Source: Tretioscincus oriximinensis
Taxonomy: Eukaryota > Chordata > Lepidosauria > Squamata > Gymnophthalmidae
DNA length: 64,000 nt
Assembly (NCBI GenBank): GCA_022410635.1
Contig: JAJVDF010000028.1
Location: 262,238-326,237, forward strand
Direction of reading: 5' to 3'
The position numbers and the translations under genes were made by a program. Numbering within the stretch: position 1 is the stretch's first letter; every line of letters starts with the position of its first letter. The notes under the pieces are model-generated. The model saw only the letters and a program-made list of their open reading frames with translations, was not told where the DNA came from and made no database searches. Positions 24,180 to 34,052 of this stretch are shown here, piece after piece.

Positions 24180-24920
24180 AAAATTTGTTTGTAGTATTCA
24201 TATTGTTCCCCATAGCTGTAGATATACATAACAGCCAGAGATTGTTTTTCTAATCCCAAAAGCACACCTTGTGCTTAACATGGTATTCTCTCCTCTTTTT
24301 TCGTGTTATGGAAATAGATTAAAGAAAATATTAACCTTTAAGAAACTGTCACTCATTACTCACACAGCTTCCATTTTACATCTACTTGTCCCTAGAGAAT
24401 TCTCCCAAATACCAAAATATTTGTGCGTCTATATTTTCCATTTAGGTGTGAGTGAGGGAGATTCATTTTGATGAATATTGTGCTAGATTTGCAAAGGTGT
24501 CATTAAATAATACTTTGCTGACGGCATGCATTTCTGCTGATATGTCACACTGAAGGAAAATGGACAAAGGGATTTATGAAAAGATTATTGTGGTCACAAT
24601 TCTGCACTGTTTAAGCCCTAGGTGGCAGCCAAGCCTAACAAGGGCTGCATCTACAAGGGAGATAGATGACTGAGGACAAAGTATCTGCTCAGCTTCCCAC
24701 CATATGTGGCTGTCTTGTAGCCCAGTGGCCGTGAAGGGCAATTTTGACATCCATGTTTGACATTCTGGCCCAGGAATTCTGCAGCTGAATCTCACTTGCA
24801 AAAATGCTCCAAGTACCAAAGAGGTCACTTCTCCAAAATATTCAGAGGAATTCAAAATGGCTTCCACAAACTTCTGTTCTCTTCTCAACAACCTTCTTCT
24901 CTTCAGATAGAGCTCTGAAG
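24180..24920. other. Unannotated sequence
   Basis: The 138-codon minus frame at 24574-24990 overlaps the SINE head at its 5' end and shows no domain. AAGGGCTGCATCTACAAGGG at 24640 is a possible lone hAT-type end. Confidence 0.35.
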
Positions 24921-25006
24921 GACTGGCTTCATAGAGAAGGGCAAAACTGAACTGGGAGGCATCCAGATAAGAGTCTGACATTCTAACCACAAAACCAGAC
25001 TCCTCT
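24921..25006 (-). mobile_element. tRNA-derived SINE head
   Basis: On the minus strand: GTCTGGTTTTGTGGTTAGAA (A-box-like) and CCTCCCAGTTCAGTTTTGCC (B-box position), followed by the conserved GAAGCCAGTCC. It matches the better copy at 46089-46302, both starting with a tRNA-like GGTT-GAGTGT-GGACT block. The 3' part is absent or too decayed to see. Confidence 0.6.
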
Positions 25007-27133
25007 AATATTCCTTTATATGTAGATTATTTTGTTTATTATTTATTTGCATTTCTAGCCATGTGAAATAGTATCAGCTTATAGCTCAACACTTAAAAAC
25101 TATTCTGCTCTTTTTAAAAAAATACAAATTTCAATTTAAGGTTTTTAATGCTTAAATTATATGTATGGTATGTTATAATGATAGTTTCCTAATGCAGAAG
25201 TAGTTTGATGGTTTCCAGACATGTGTATCTTCACATCATTGGATGGAAAGCATAGAAATATACAAATCTGTGCAGTTCCATCCCTTTCCAACTTTGAGAT
25301 TGAAGAAATTTCAAGGTTGTCAAAACCACACACCCACATTTAGCACTGCAAATAAGGGCAATAAGACTTTCCACTCTTTGGGGGAAGTCACCTTCAGAGT
25401 ATATGGAAACTACGCCTGTCAACCTCTAGCCAGTTTCTCAGGTATGAACACAGTCCTCAAAATAGCAAAATTTCCTTCTTTTCAGCTATCACAGAAAGAC
25501 AAGGAATGTATCCCTTGAAGTGTTTCAATTTAAGGCCACTGCTGTGATCCAAGGCTGGCTACCTATCCTACATTTAGAAAAGCAGGAGACAGCAGCCAAT
25601 GAGAAAATATGATTGACCAAGCTATCAAATCCCATTTGAGTGGCAACACCCCAGATGGCAACAATTATTGGTTTCTGAAGGTTGAGATTATTACTTTGTA
25701 GAAGAAATACCCAGCTCATTATTTCATAAAGAATTGAAATATCAAGGGGGAAAGTCCGTAAACAAAATGAACCAGTAGTTCTACTGTGGCATGCACTTGG
25801 GAGGTGAATATTTCTCTCAGTTTTTCACAAGGGGATTGCCCCTTAAGCTGTTCCTTCCTGTCACAGAAAGACAAACAACAGCATTCCCACATTCTGTCAG
25901 TTTTGCTTTTCTGCTATATCAACTAATTGCAGGCTACGGTGTAGTGAAGACAGCAGGGGGAGGGGCACTTGCTGACTGATCTTCTTGGTAGGAGTTCTCT
26001 GGATGAAGGACACACTTGGTTTTGCATTTGACAGCCCTTGCAGAATCCAGTTCAAATTTACTGTGGCAGGTAGAAAGAGTGTGAGTGCTCGAATATCCAA
26101 GGTGTCTGTAAATACTTCAGCTTTCTCACTGTTCAAATCCAGTTTAAGTCGATTGCTTCTCTTTCAAGCATAAATGCAAGATGACATTTCTTTTAAAAAG
26201 TAAACCTGCTGATGACTTTGGCTTCTAAACAGTTTTATTTAAACACACCAGCAGATTTCATTTCATTTCATTGATATTCTTATAAAACAGAGCAATGATT
26301 AAACACTGTCTCTCACTGCTGTATATTTCATGTGAGAAAATTGACGGTGATTTCCTTAGTGGATACATACATGCCTTCATGAATCACCTAACTCTAGAGA
26401 GCTTTCAAAATTAACAAATAGGCTTGTCTTGCACAGAGGAATCACTCATTGCTAGCAATGCCTTCGGAGCATTTTTACTAAACATTGTGCATGTTAAAAA
26501 CATTTTTTTTNAAAAAAACCCTGGCAAAATCCCTCACTCAGAAAATGGGCAAGAGATGTTAGCATTTGTATACAGTGGTGGTAATGATTTAAGGCAATGG
26601 AAGCCATATATCCACGGCAAAACTCTGTTGGCCTGAGGAAGGGCTCCTCAGTAGGAGCATTCCATTTATTATTTGATGTGTTCTTCTGTGGTTCTTTCTT
26701 TGGTGCAGGAAGATTGATGTGGCAAATGAGGTATTTCTCCAAAGATTGCTATATTGTGCCTTCAGTCTAGGATGATGGCATGATGGTAGTGTTGCATTGT
26801 GGGCTTGCATAGTTGGATGCGGGTTCCTTCCTCCTTCCTGTTTACATTTGTCCCCTCCAATGTGGAAATGAGCATCATCATCTTTCCTGGTAGGTATGTG
26901 TCTGTTTTGGCCAGTACTGCTGATTTGTTGGTCAGACAGAGGTGCAGGGGAGATTCAAATAGCTTCCAAGGCAAAACAGTTGAAACACTTTCCTGGCTTT
27001 TATGTGGGAACCCCACTTCAACCCCAGATGCCTCTTAGCATGATGGTATGCCATTCACTAGAATTGAGATGTCTTTTCTAAAGATTTTTAATAAGATTGA
27101 TGGAGGCACAAAGCTAGTTGACTTATCTGTTGA
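25007..27133. other. Unannotated sequence
   Basis: A T/A run with an embedded N sits at 26503-26518. The segment 26560-27060 is less AT-rich and has overlapping open frames on both strands, none with a domain. It may be an unrecognised old element. Confidence 0.4.
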
Positions 27134-27205
27134 AGCACATAAGAAACCACAGCCCACCTAATCCAGCATCTTGTCTCACATAATGTCCATTTGTTTGCTT
27201 CTGGA
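27134..27205 (-). mobile_element. CR1 LINE extreme 3' end
   Basis: CACATAAGAAACCACAGCCC, then ACCTAATCCAGCATCTTGTC and CACATAATGTCC, is the decayed reverse complement of the CR1 3' terminus. It may be the same insertion as 27640-28034, separated by about 430 bp that I cannot align. Confidence 0.6.
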
Positions 27206-27639
27206 TATTTGATCACAGACAACTTTTTGATACATTCTTTTTAGAAAAAGTATTCCATCTTGAAATGCAAACACATGAAAAGGCCTAACTGTTGCCCAAG
27301 ATATGCCTCGGAACCTATCTAATTTTGCCACACACTGCAAGCTATAGCCATCTTCAAGCCATGCAAAATATTAGTGTCCTCATCACTGACGTGCCACTCA
27401 GCAGGAAATTCTCGAAACTCTTTGTTTATGTAGTTTCTTTCCCAATATGGGTTTTTTTAAAAAGATGTCTTCAGTGATATGAAATTCTGCATTGTGAAAT
27501 AAGCAGCCAACATTTTCAGCTTTTAAGATGGTTTAAGGAAAATGCAGAGAGAAAATTACAGGCAGCCAAAAACAATATGTTAATCTGCTCTTTACTGCCT
27601 AAATTGCCTTTAGAGAACTCCAGCTTATCTCAAATCCAG
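27206..27639. other. Unassigned spacer between two CR1 pieces
   Basis: No match to the recognised families was seen. It could be diverged CR1 3' sequence or a later insertion. Confidence 0.35.
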
Positions 27640-28034
27640 AGATGCTACTGTGCATCCATTTTAGAGGCCATTGATACACCTGTCTGCCATGAATTTGCCC
27701 AACTTTCATTTAAAGCTATCTAGTCTAGTGTCTACCATCAACATTGGTAGCAAATTCCTGCTCAGACAAGTTGGGGGGAATCCTTTGGCCCCACTCTGAC
27801 ATTCCTTTTAGCCTAGTTTGGGAGGAAAGGAGATGAAATTGAATTCTATTCCCCCCTTCTTCCATAAACTAGACTTTCTTGCCCAAAGTGGCAAGCTAGA
27901 CTTTTTTGATTTAGTATATTCTATATCAGCAAGCATAAGAATTTTTCTCTATCCACCTTTTCTACACCACGGATGATTTTATATCCTATAACCAGGTTTC
28001 TTCTTAAATATTGTCTTTCAAGGATAACGAAACC
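27640..28034 (-). mobile_element. CR1 LINE 3' fragment, interrupted
   Basis: GCCATTGATACACCTGTCTG, then CATGAATTTGCCCAACTTTC and AGCAAATTCCTGCT, and later TTTTCTCTATCCACCTTTTC and GATGATTTTATATCCTATAA, follow the order of the reverse complement of CR1 3' sequence. Homology stops at 28034 where a miniature element begins. GGTGTTGCAGG just after that element (28429) would fit the next CR1 bases, which suggests the element landed inside this CR1. Confidence 0.65.
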
Positions 28035-28428
28035 TAGGCTGCATACATACAGCTATTATTTTCTACCTTGTTCAGAGTACTGTGAGGAAGACTCGGGCAT
28101 ACATGCTAAGCATTTTTCAGCAGTCCACCCGCAATAAATGCTGTTTTACCCAGAATACTATTGCTGGGATATTCAGACATCGTTCCGGAGAACTCCCATC
28201 CCATCCCATCTGTGGTTGCATGTATTTGTGTGTGCACAAATTTGATGCGTGAGGTTGAAGCAACCAAGAATGCGGCAGTTGTTGCTATAGGCTGCTGGGA
28301 GTAAAAAAAACAAGATTGAGGAGCAATGTTATGGAATATACATGTTTGGTGTGCATAGACACACGATTGCTATATTCTGGAATATAGCTTTATAAGGGTT
28401 TTTACATTGTGGTGTACATGCAGCCCTA
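28035..28428. mobile_element. Miniature hAT-like element, family 3
   Basis: TAGGCTGCATACATACAGCT at the left and GGTGTACATGCAGCCCTA at the right are inverted. The interior shares long blocks in reverse orientation with 35992-36258: the GCTATATTCTGGAATATAGC region, TATGGAATATACATG and GACTCGGGCATACATGCTAA. Two copies with the same ends and core at separate loci establish a transposed unit. No open frame is seen. The target duplication is ambiguous because CCTAGG occurs at both edges. Confidence 0.65.
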
Positions 28429-29715
28429 GGTGTTGCAGGCAAATCAAAGTATCAAGTTGAATCATTTTGAATCATGGTCAATGCAACAGCTTTATTTCCA
28501 GAGAAGATCCAACCACAATGTGATGCTAAGTCATCTTATTGCAGTCATGCATTGTATTATTCCGGAATGGTTAATTGTATTAATTCAACTATAGTTAATA
28601 ACATTATTCAATATATCATACTACTGTCTACTTTCTTAGAGAATAAACTGGTTTCATTATTCTTGAACTGACTTTGCTTTGTTAATTGGACATATTAACA
28701 AAAGAAATTAAGGATGAAAAAGAAAACATTTTGCTTTACTTAAAATTAGAAGAAATCAAAACAACTTGGAATGAGTAAAGTATCTTAATCTTCCCCTCTT
28801 TATAGACTAAATATTTGACTATAATGATGTCTCTGACTTTGAAATTTAAAGGGGACAAAACTCACAAAGCCTAATTATTTTTTACATGTATAATAAGTAG
28901 TCATTTTACTTATTAAGATATACTTTATATAGTATTTCTATATTTCTCATGTTAAAAGGTGTCATTCATCTAGACAAGAAACTAAAGTAGTGACATATGT
29001 GCTTGAAGAATAATCACGTCGTTAGAATATTAATTAGAGAAAGCATAACTATAACTGTTAGTGAATATTGCAAGAAATCCACTGTGCCTATGAGTCTTTC
29101 AGCAAATAGCTAATAAGCCTTATTTGAATTTTGTCCTAAGCTGAATATTAAGAGTGCAGAACTGAAGTTGGGTTTACAATAAAGTTGACTTAGCCCTGCA
29201 CTCCCCTTATTTAAGAAGGAATTTATGTGTCCCATGTGTTTCTTAAACAGACCTTTTAAGTAGCAACTTGGTATGGAAGCGATAAAGGTCAACTTAAAGA
29301 GACAGAAGCCCAGTTCAGAAGCTGTAAAATCCTCCATGCTGAGCACCCCTGTGGGCAGAGGAAGAAGGAGTAAGAAATGTCGGACCAAGAAGCCCAAGCT
29401 TGACAGCTGCTGCTTCCCAGAGGGTATTCATGGGAGACCAGGGGCCAGCTTTCTCTTAGCAGCTGTCAGTGAGATGATGCTGGTTCAGACGTTACTTTCT
29501 TCAAGCCATTGAATTCAGAAAGACAGGGATTATTTACACATGAAAATGGATGCATAGATTTATAAGAAATAGATATTTTGTTTTATGGCAGCCTAGTAGT
29601 CTGAAATAGTAGTTGGAACTGATTTCCTTTTGCTTTACTTATCGTCTTTTCCCTTTCTTCTAATTATTGCTATAGCTGATTATTGTATCACTAATTAATG
29701 AGAATGAAAGAAAAG
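28429..29715. other. Unannotated sequence
   Basis: A 79-codon plus frame at 29273 contains a basic lysine/arginine cluster (PVGRGRRSKKCRTKKPK). It has no family I recognise and a minus-strand frame of 95 codons overlaps it. Confidence 0.35.
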
Positions 29716-29794
29716 ACTGGGCCTCTTCACCCTCGAAAGACAGTGGGGAGGAGACCCAATTGAGGTGTATAAAATCATGCATAGCGTGGCACTT
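29716..29794 (+). mobile_element. CR1 LINE reverse transcriptase fragment
   Basis: The plus strand reads LGLFTLERQWGGDPIEVYKI followed by MH in one frame, clearly the CR1 LGLFSLKRRRLRGDLIEVYK block also present at 31748 and 47685. It ends abruptly where minus-strand L2 sequence begins. Confidence 0.7.
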
Positions 29795-30555
29795 GGGAGT
29801 GATCGTGTCAATAGCCCAGCTCATCTCACAATTCCAGAGAGAGACCAGAGCGCCATGCGGAGAATCCCCCAGAGCTTTCAGGAATCATTCAGATTCCATA
29901 AGTCTCCAGGGCGGACCATCCGAATGGGTCTCTCATCCTTGCAGGGAGAAGCAGTCACTGTAAGTATAAATCTCACCACAGAATGATCCGTCCATGACAG
30001 CAGGCTTACCGTCAGCCTTCCTATCAATGGGTCATCACCAATTCACTCTGTAGGAAAAAAAAAACTGATCAAGAGTACCTGCTCTGTGAGTTGGGCCAGT
30101 AACATATTGAGATAACCCCATGGTTGTCATGGAGACCACGAAGGATTGAGCAGAACCAGTGAGGATAGCCTCCACCTGGATCTTGAAGTCCCCCAACATA
30201 ACAGTGTTAGGGGCCTCCAACACCACATCAGAGACCACCAGATAGGGATGCCACTGGGCAGCGGGGTGACCAGTACATCAGCAACATCCCTATTCTATTT
30301 CTTTTGCCCAACCTTCAAATCCAGAAGCAGAGCGAATTGGCCATTGGTTTAGATTAGGTCCACCCAGTTTGTCCACCCAGGTCTCAGTAATACATTCCAG
30401 GTCAGCCCTTTCACCCAGGAACAAATCATGGATGATCGATATTTTGTCCTAGACTGACTTGGCATTTAGAAGCAGCACTATCAGAGCAGTGGGCCAGTTA
30501 GCAGGCATTCCCAAAAACTGCAGGTTGGAAGGCAGAACAGAAGGAGCGATAGCCC
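29795..30555 (-). mobile_element. L2-like LINE, endonuclease part of ORF2 (broken)
   Basis: On the minus strand, from 30483 downward, it reads VLLLNAKSV, a stop, then DKISIIHDLFLGERADLECI and TETWVDKLGG. Further on come VMLGDFKIQVEAI and SMTTMGLSQYVTGPTHRAG, and later a SDCFSLQG block. These are the successive motifs of the apurinic-type endonuclease of L2/CR1-clade LINEs: the NA-S start, the ET-W catalytic glutamate, the GDF motif and the SDH-like end. The last histidine is replaced. In-frame stops and shifts make it a pseudogene. It is a rare internal (not 3') fragment, joined head-on to a CR1 piece at 29794. Confidence 0.75.
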
Positions 30556-31183
30556 TCAGGCATGGAATTTTTAAAGACTGTTTTGTATAGTCAGGTTTGT
30601 GTATCAGACAAGTTAAAAGAGCAACATGGTCTGCGCCAATTGTTAGTAGGACTGATTTGTGCTTTATGCAGGGGATGGGGTGAGAATAGTTGTATGAATC
30701 AAAATAGCCATGGCTACAAAATTAAGAGACATTTGTTCCTTTGAAAGACAGCTTTGACAAATGAAGGTCTGCCATAGTGAAAGTTGGGGGATTTGGGGGA
30801 GTAATGTCTTGTACTGTATGTTTCTTACAGCTGGACTGTTAAAAAGGGTAGCCACTGAAGAATCAATGGCTTTGATGGTTGAGAACACTTGTCCAATACT
30901 AAAGAAAAAAAACACAGGATGAGGCAGTTAAAGGGTCATGCAACCAACCAACAGGAGTAAAATCTGAGAGACAGTAGAGGATAGAAAGGCCTTGTGTGCA
31001 ATGGTCCATTAGGTCACCAAAGGACTGGAACTGACTCAGTAATTGAGCAACAAAAATAAACTCAACAAAAGTGTTACTTGACCTCTCTTTTTCCTTTTTC
31101 ATTCATCTAGGCTATATACTTATGATAAAAACGGATTGCTTCTAGATTTGTGGTCAGTGTTACTCATATTAAAAAAAATCCAG
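30556..31183. other. Unannotated sequence
   Basis: No gene or repeat was recognised. Small frames on both strands are without domains. Confidence 0.4.
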
Positions 31184-31253
31184 TCAGATAGTTTTTGGTT
31201 ATAAAGTTCTGAGCATTTTGATGCTTAGAACTTCATAACCAAAAACTATCTGA
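31184..31253. repeat. 33-bp-arm hairpin with 4-nt loop
   Basis: The arm 31184-31216 (TCAGATAGTTTTTGGTTATA and on) and the arm 31221-31253 are inverted copies with two mismatches in 33, separated by TTTG. The shape resembles either a microRNA precursor or a very short palindromic DNA transposon. No other copy is visible in the window. Confidence 0.85.
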
Positions 31254-31384
31254 TGTAATTGTTTTACAGTGTTTGGCCCCTTCAAAGAGACTTTTTCTAT
31301 GGAAAAGATGGTATTTTTATTTTCAAATCAGTTGAAAGTTGAATTCAGACAACTGTGTGTTCAATCAATGGATGTTCAGTTTGA

Positions 31385-32210
31385 TGTTCATGCACATTGG
31401 AGCAAAGAAACCCACATACTCCTACCAACTGATGGGTACCAAGGTTTCTGTGACCAGGCAGGAAAAAGATCTTGGGGTGTTGGTGGACAGTTCATTGAAG
31501 GTGTCAGTCCAGTGTGCAATAGCAGCAGTAGCAAAAAAAGCAAATTCAATGTTAGGGATCATAAGGAAAAAAATTGAAAACTAGTCAGCAAGTGTTGTTT
31601 TGCCTCTTTATAAATCTGTGGTGATACTGTGTCCAATTTGGTCACCACATCTCAAAAAAGATATTGTAGAACTCAAGAAGATGCAGAAAAGGGCAACAAG
31701 AATGATCAAAGGATTGGAGCACCTTCCTTGTGAAGTCAGGCTGAAACGTCTGGGACTCTTCAGTCTCAAAAGACGGTGTTTGAGAGGTGATCTTATTGAG
31801 GTGTATAAAATCACATAACACTAGGACCAGGGGGAATTCCTTGAAACTAATGGACAGAAGAGTGAGAACAGGCAAAGGAAGGTATTTTTTTTCACCCAGA
31901 GGGTCATCAGCCTGTGGAATTTACTTCCAGAAGAGGTGGTGATAGCTAGCAGCCTGGATAATTCAAGACAGGGTTAGATAGGTTTATGGACACCAAGGAT
32001 ATAAATATCTACTAAGGTTGATCTTATTAAACTGCCTCTGGGATGGAGTAACAGGAAGTACTCATGAAATATCATTTGTAGGGAGTTGAAAATAGGTGAA
32101 GATTTTGCCTTCTTCTGTTCAGATTGCCCAGGTGCAATTGGTGGGCCTCTGTGTGAAACAGAAAGCTGGACTAGATCGGCTCTAGCCCAATTCAGCAGTC
32201 TCTTCTTATG
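31385..32210 (+). mobile_element. CR1 LINE, C-terminal ORF2 and 3' end
   Basis: The plus strand encodes YQLMGTKVSVTRQEKDLGVL followed by VDSSLK, then (after a shift) LPLYKSVVILCPIWSPHLKK and TRMIKGLEHLPCEVRLKRLG, the C-terminal part of CR1 reverse transcriptase. Frameshifts separate the blocks, and the conserved RPHLEYC stretch is deleted. The 3' end reads GAAAGCTGGACTAGATCGGC, then CTCTTCTTATGATG, with one degenerate tail unit. It is colinear with 47270-48198. It lies 35 bp upstream of a solo LTR. Confidence 0.9.
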
Positions 32211-32431
32211 ATGAACCACACAGGCCATTTTCATTTGTGCATATCTGTTCTGCCCCCCAAGCTATTTCTCTATTTGGGTGTCATTTTCTTGCCAGGGACA
32301 GAAGGTAAAACTCTCAAAGTCATTCAAACAAAAAAGGTTTATTTTAAAATGTAAAAATAAAGGTAGAAAACTGTTCCCTCCCAAGTTCTTTTAAAATACT
32401 TGCTCTTTCAGGTTTCTTGTTCTTCTTTCTT

Positions 32432-32577
32432 TGAGTGTTTCTTTCACAACTTTGACTTCTTTNNNNNNNNNNNNNNNNNNNNNNNNNNNNNNNNNNNNNN
32501 NNNNNNNNNNNTAAGAGTTTCTTTTACCACATTGACTTCTTCTTTAAGAGTTTCTTCCACCACATTGACGTTTGAAG
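32432..32577 (+). repeat. 33-bp minisatellite spanning the assembly gap
   Basis: TAAGAGTTTCTTTTACCACA begins at 32512 and recurs at 32545 (period 33). A more diverged unit (GAGTGTTTCTTTCACAAC) sits just left of the N run. The array probably continues inside the gap, whose true length is unknown. Confidence 0.8.
32463..32511. other. Assembly gap (49 N)
   Basis: A run of N within the minisatellite of the LTR, which is a likely cause of the failed assembly. Confidence 0.99.
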
Positions 32578-32807
32578 CTTGCTCTTCTCCAGCTCTGCTA
32601 CACCTAAAATGAAACTTAACTGAAAAGGGGAGGAAATATAACTGAAATTAAGGACCTCCCTTCAGAATTCTTAAAGGGATAGGGTCTAAATAGGGTTCCC
32701 TCCTAAAATAACTATACAGAAACAACTAAGTCCCACTCTAAACTATAGGGATAGCTGGATAAAATAAAAAGGGGATTTATAGAGATCTCTGGGGGCATGA
32801 CAATATC

Positions 32808-33114
32808 TCTAGCTGATCCCAGAACAGCCCTGGGGGCCAACAAGCCTCATTAGGCTTGCACACTATCCTTGAAGTATGCTATACACCTTGAGAGATGATC
32901 TCCATGTAGAAATCAAATAAATAAATTCTTAAGGTAGATTTCATCTAACTCATCACTACTGCTGCTGGGAATGTGTTTTAGTAGTGGTAAAAAATAGCTG
33001 CCTTACTGAATATCTCTAGAAACTTCAAAACTGCAGATTTTTTGTTTTACAGTTTCAGAGTCTCCCAGGGCAAAGAACTTTGGGGCAAAAACTCCAGTTA
33101 CTCTTGAAGGTTGA
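32808..33114. other. Unannotated sequence
   Basis: No repeat or gene was recognised between the LTR and the next CR1. Confidence 0.4.
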
Positions 33115-33955
33115 TTGGAGCTAAATTTTCTGTGACAGAGCAGGAAACGGATCTTGGAGTTTGGTGGACAACTCAATGAAGGTGTCAGCCCAGTGTGCAG
33201 CAGGAGTTAAAATTATCCTAGATTCATTGCTAGGATAATTAGGAAGGGAATACAAAACAAATCGGCAAGTGTTGTTGGTGCGGTCACAATTGGAATTCAG
33301 TGTACTGTTCTGGTCACAACAGCTCAAAATGAGTACTGAGTGTCCAGAATTCAAAGGAGAGCAACAAGAATGATTTAGAGGCTGGAACATCTCTTGTATG
33401 AAATCAATCTGTCTTGAAAAAAATGGCATTTAAGATGCTGACCTGATTGCAATGTATAAAATCAAGGCGATAAAAGAAAAACTTTTTTTTCCATCATACA
33501 ATACTAAAATTCTTTAAAATGGATGGGTAGGAAATTAGGACAGACAAGGATAAGTTTGGGTTTTTTTTGCTTAAAGGGTCATCGGTCTGTGAAATTTAGT
33601 TTTAGAAGAGGTAGTGACTTCTACCACTCAGGACAGTTTGAAGAAAAAATTAGACAAATTAACAGAGGCCAGATATATCAGTGGCTACGAGGAGGGATGG
33701 CTAGGTGAATGGCACAGCTAGGTGGGATGGCTATATGGGTGGCACAGGTAGATGGGTGGCCACCAGATGAATGGTACAGGTTGGATTCCTTTACATGCCA
33801 GCTACAGGAAGTCGATAACAGGTAAAGATTTTGGCTTCTCCTTCCACTTGAGAATGCCCAAAAGCAATTAATGGGCCATGGTCTGTGTATCAAAATACTG
33901 AACCAGATAGGATGTAGCCTGATTCAACATAGCTCTATTACATTCTTATGTTCTA
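33115..33955 (+). mobile_element. CR1 LINE, C-terminal ORF2 and 3' end (strongly decayed)
   Basis: TTTTCTGTGACAGAGCAGGA and GGATCTTGGAG, then GGTGTCAGCCCAGTGTGCAG and GGTCATCGGTCTGTGAAATT, follow the order of the copy at 47270. The tail is ATTCTTATGTTCT. Many small indels destroy the frame. Peculiarities are an 11-bp inverted pair at 33211-33240 and a 30-bp tandem triplication at 33694-33783. Confidence 0.85.
33694..33783 (+). repeat. 30-bp tandem triplication within CR1
   Basis: GGGATGGCTAGGTGAATGGC starts at 33694, a diverged copy starts at 33724 (GGGATGGCTATATGGGTGGC), and a third, weaker unit starts at 33754. Confidence 0.7.
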
Positions 33956-33981
33956 GGACCAGGAAGCATATCTTTCTCATT

Positions 33982-34052
33982 CTGTATGAGGCAGAATGCT
34001 GGACTAGATGGGCTCTGCCTCGATTCAGCAGGACTCACATTATGTTCTTATG
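33982..34052 (+). mobile_element. Second CR1 3' terminus
   Basis: GTATGAGGCAGAATGCTGGA, then CTAGATGGGCTCTGCC and TTATGTTCTTATG, is another complete CR1 3' end only 27 bp after the previous tail. It is therefore an independent, very short insertion or a tandem duplication of the terminus. Confidence 0.75.

Larger units (their letters stand above)
32246..32802 (-). mobile_element. Solo LTR of an endogenous retrovirus-like element
   Basis: The unit begins TGTTCTGCCCCC and ends GGGGGCATGACA, so it has the TG...CA ends and short inverted terminal repeat of an LTR. It is flanked by ATATC on both sides (32241-32245 and 32803-32807), a perfect 5-bp target duplication. No internal viral genes lie beside it, so recombination between two LTRs has probably left one. 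The strand is a weak guess: in reverse complement an AATAAA at about 32340 lies about 95 bp before the end, a usual place for the poly(A) signal. It contains the 49-N gap and a 33-bp tandem repeat. Length is 557 bp as assembled. Confidence 0.75.
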
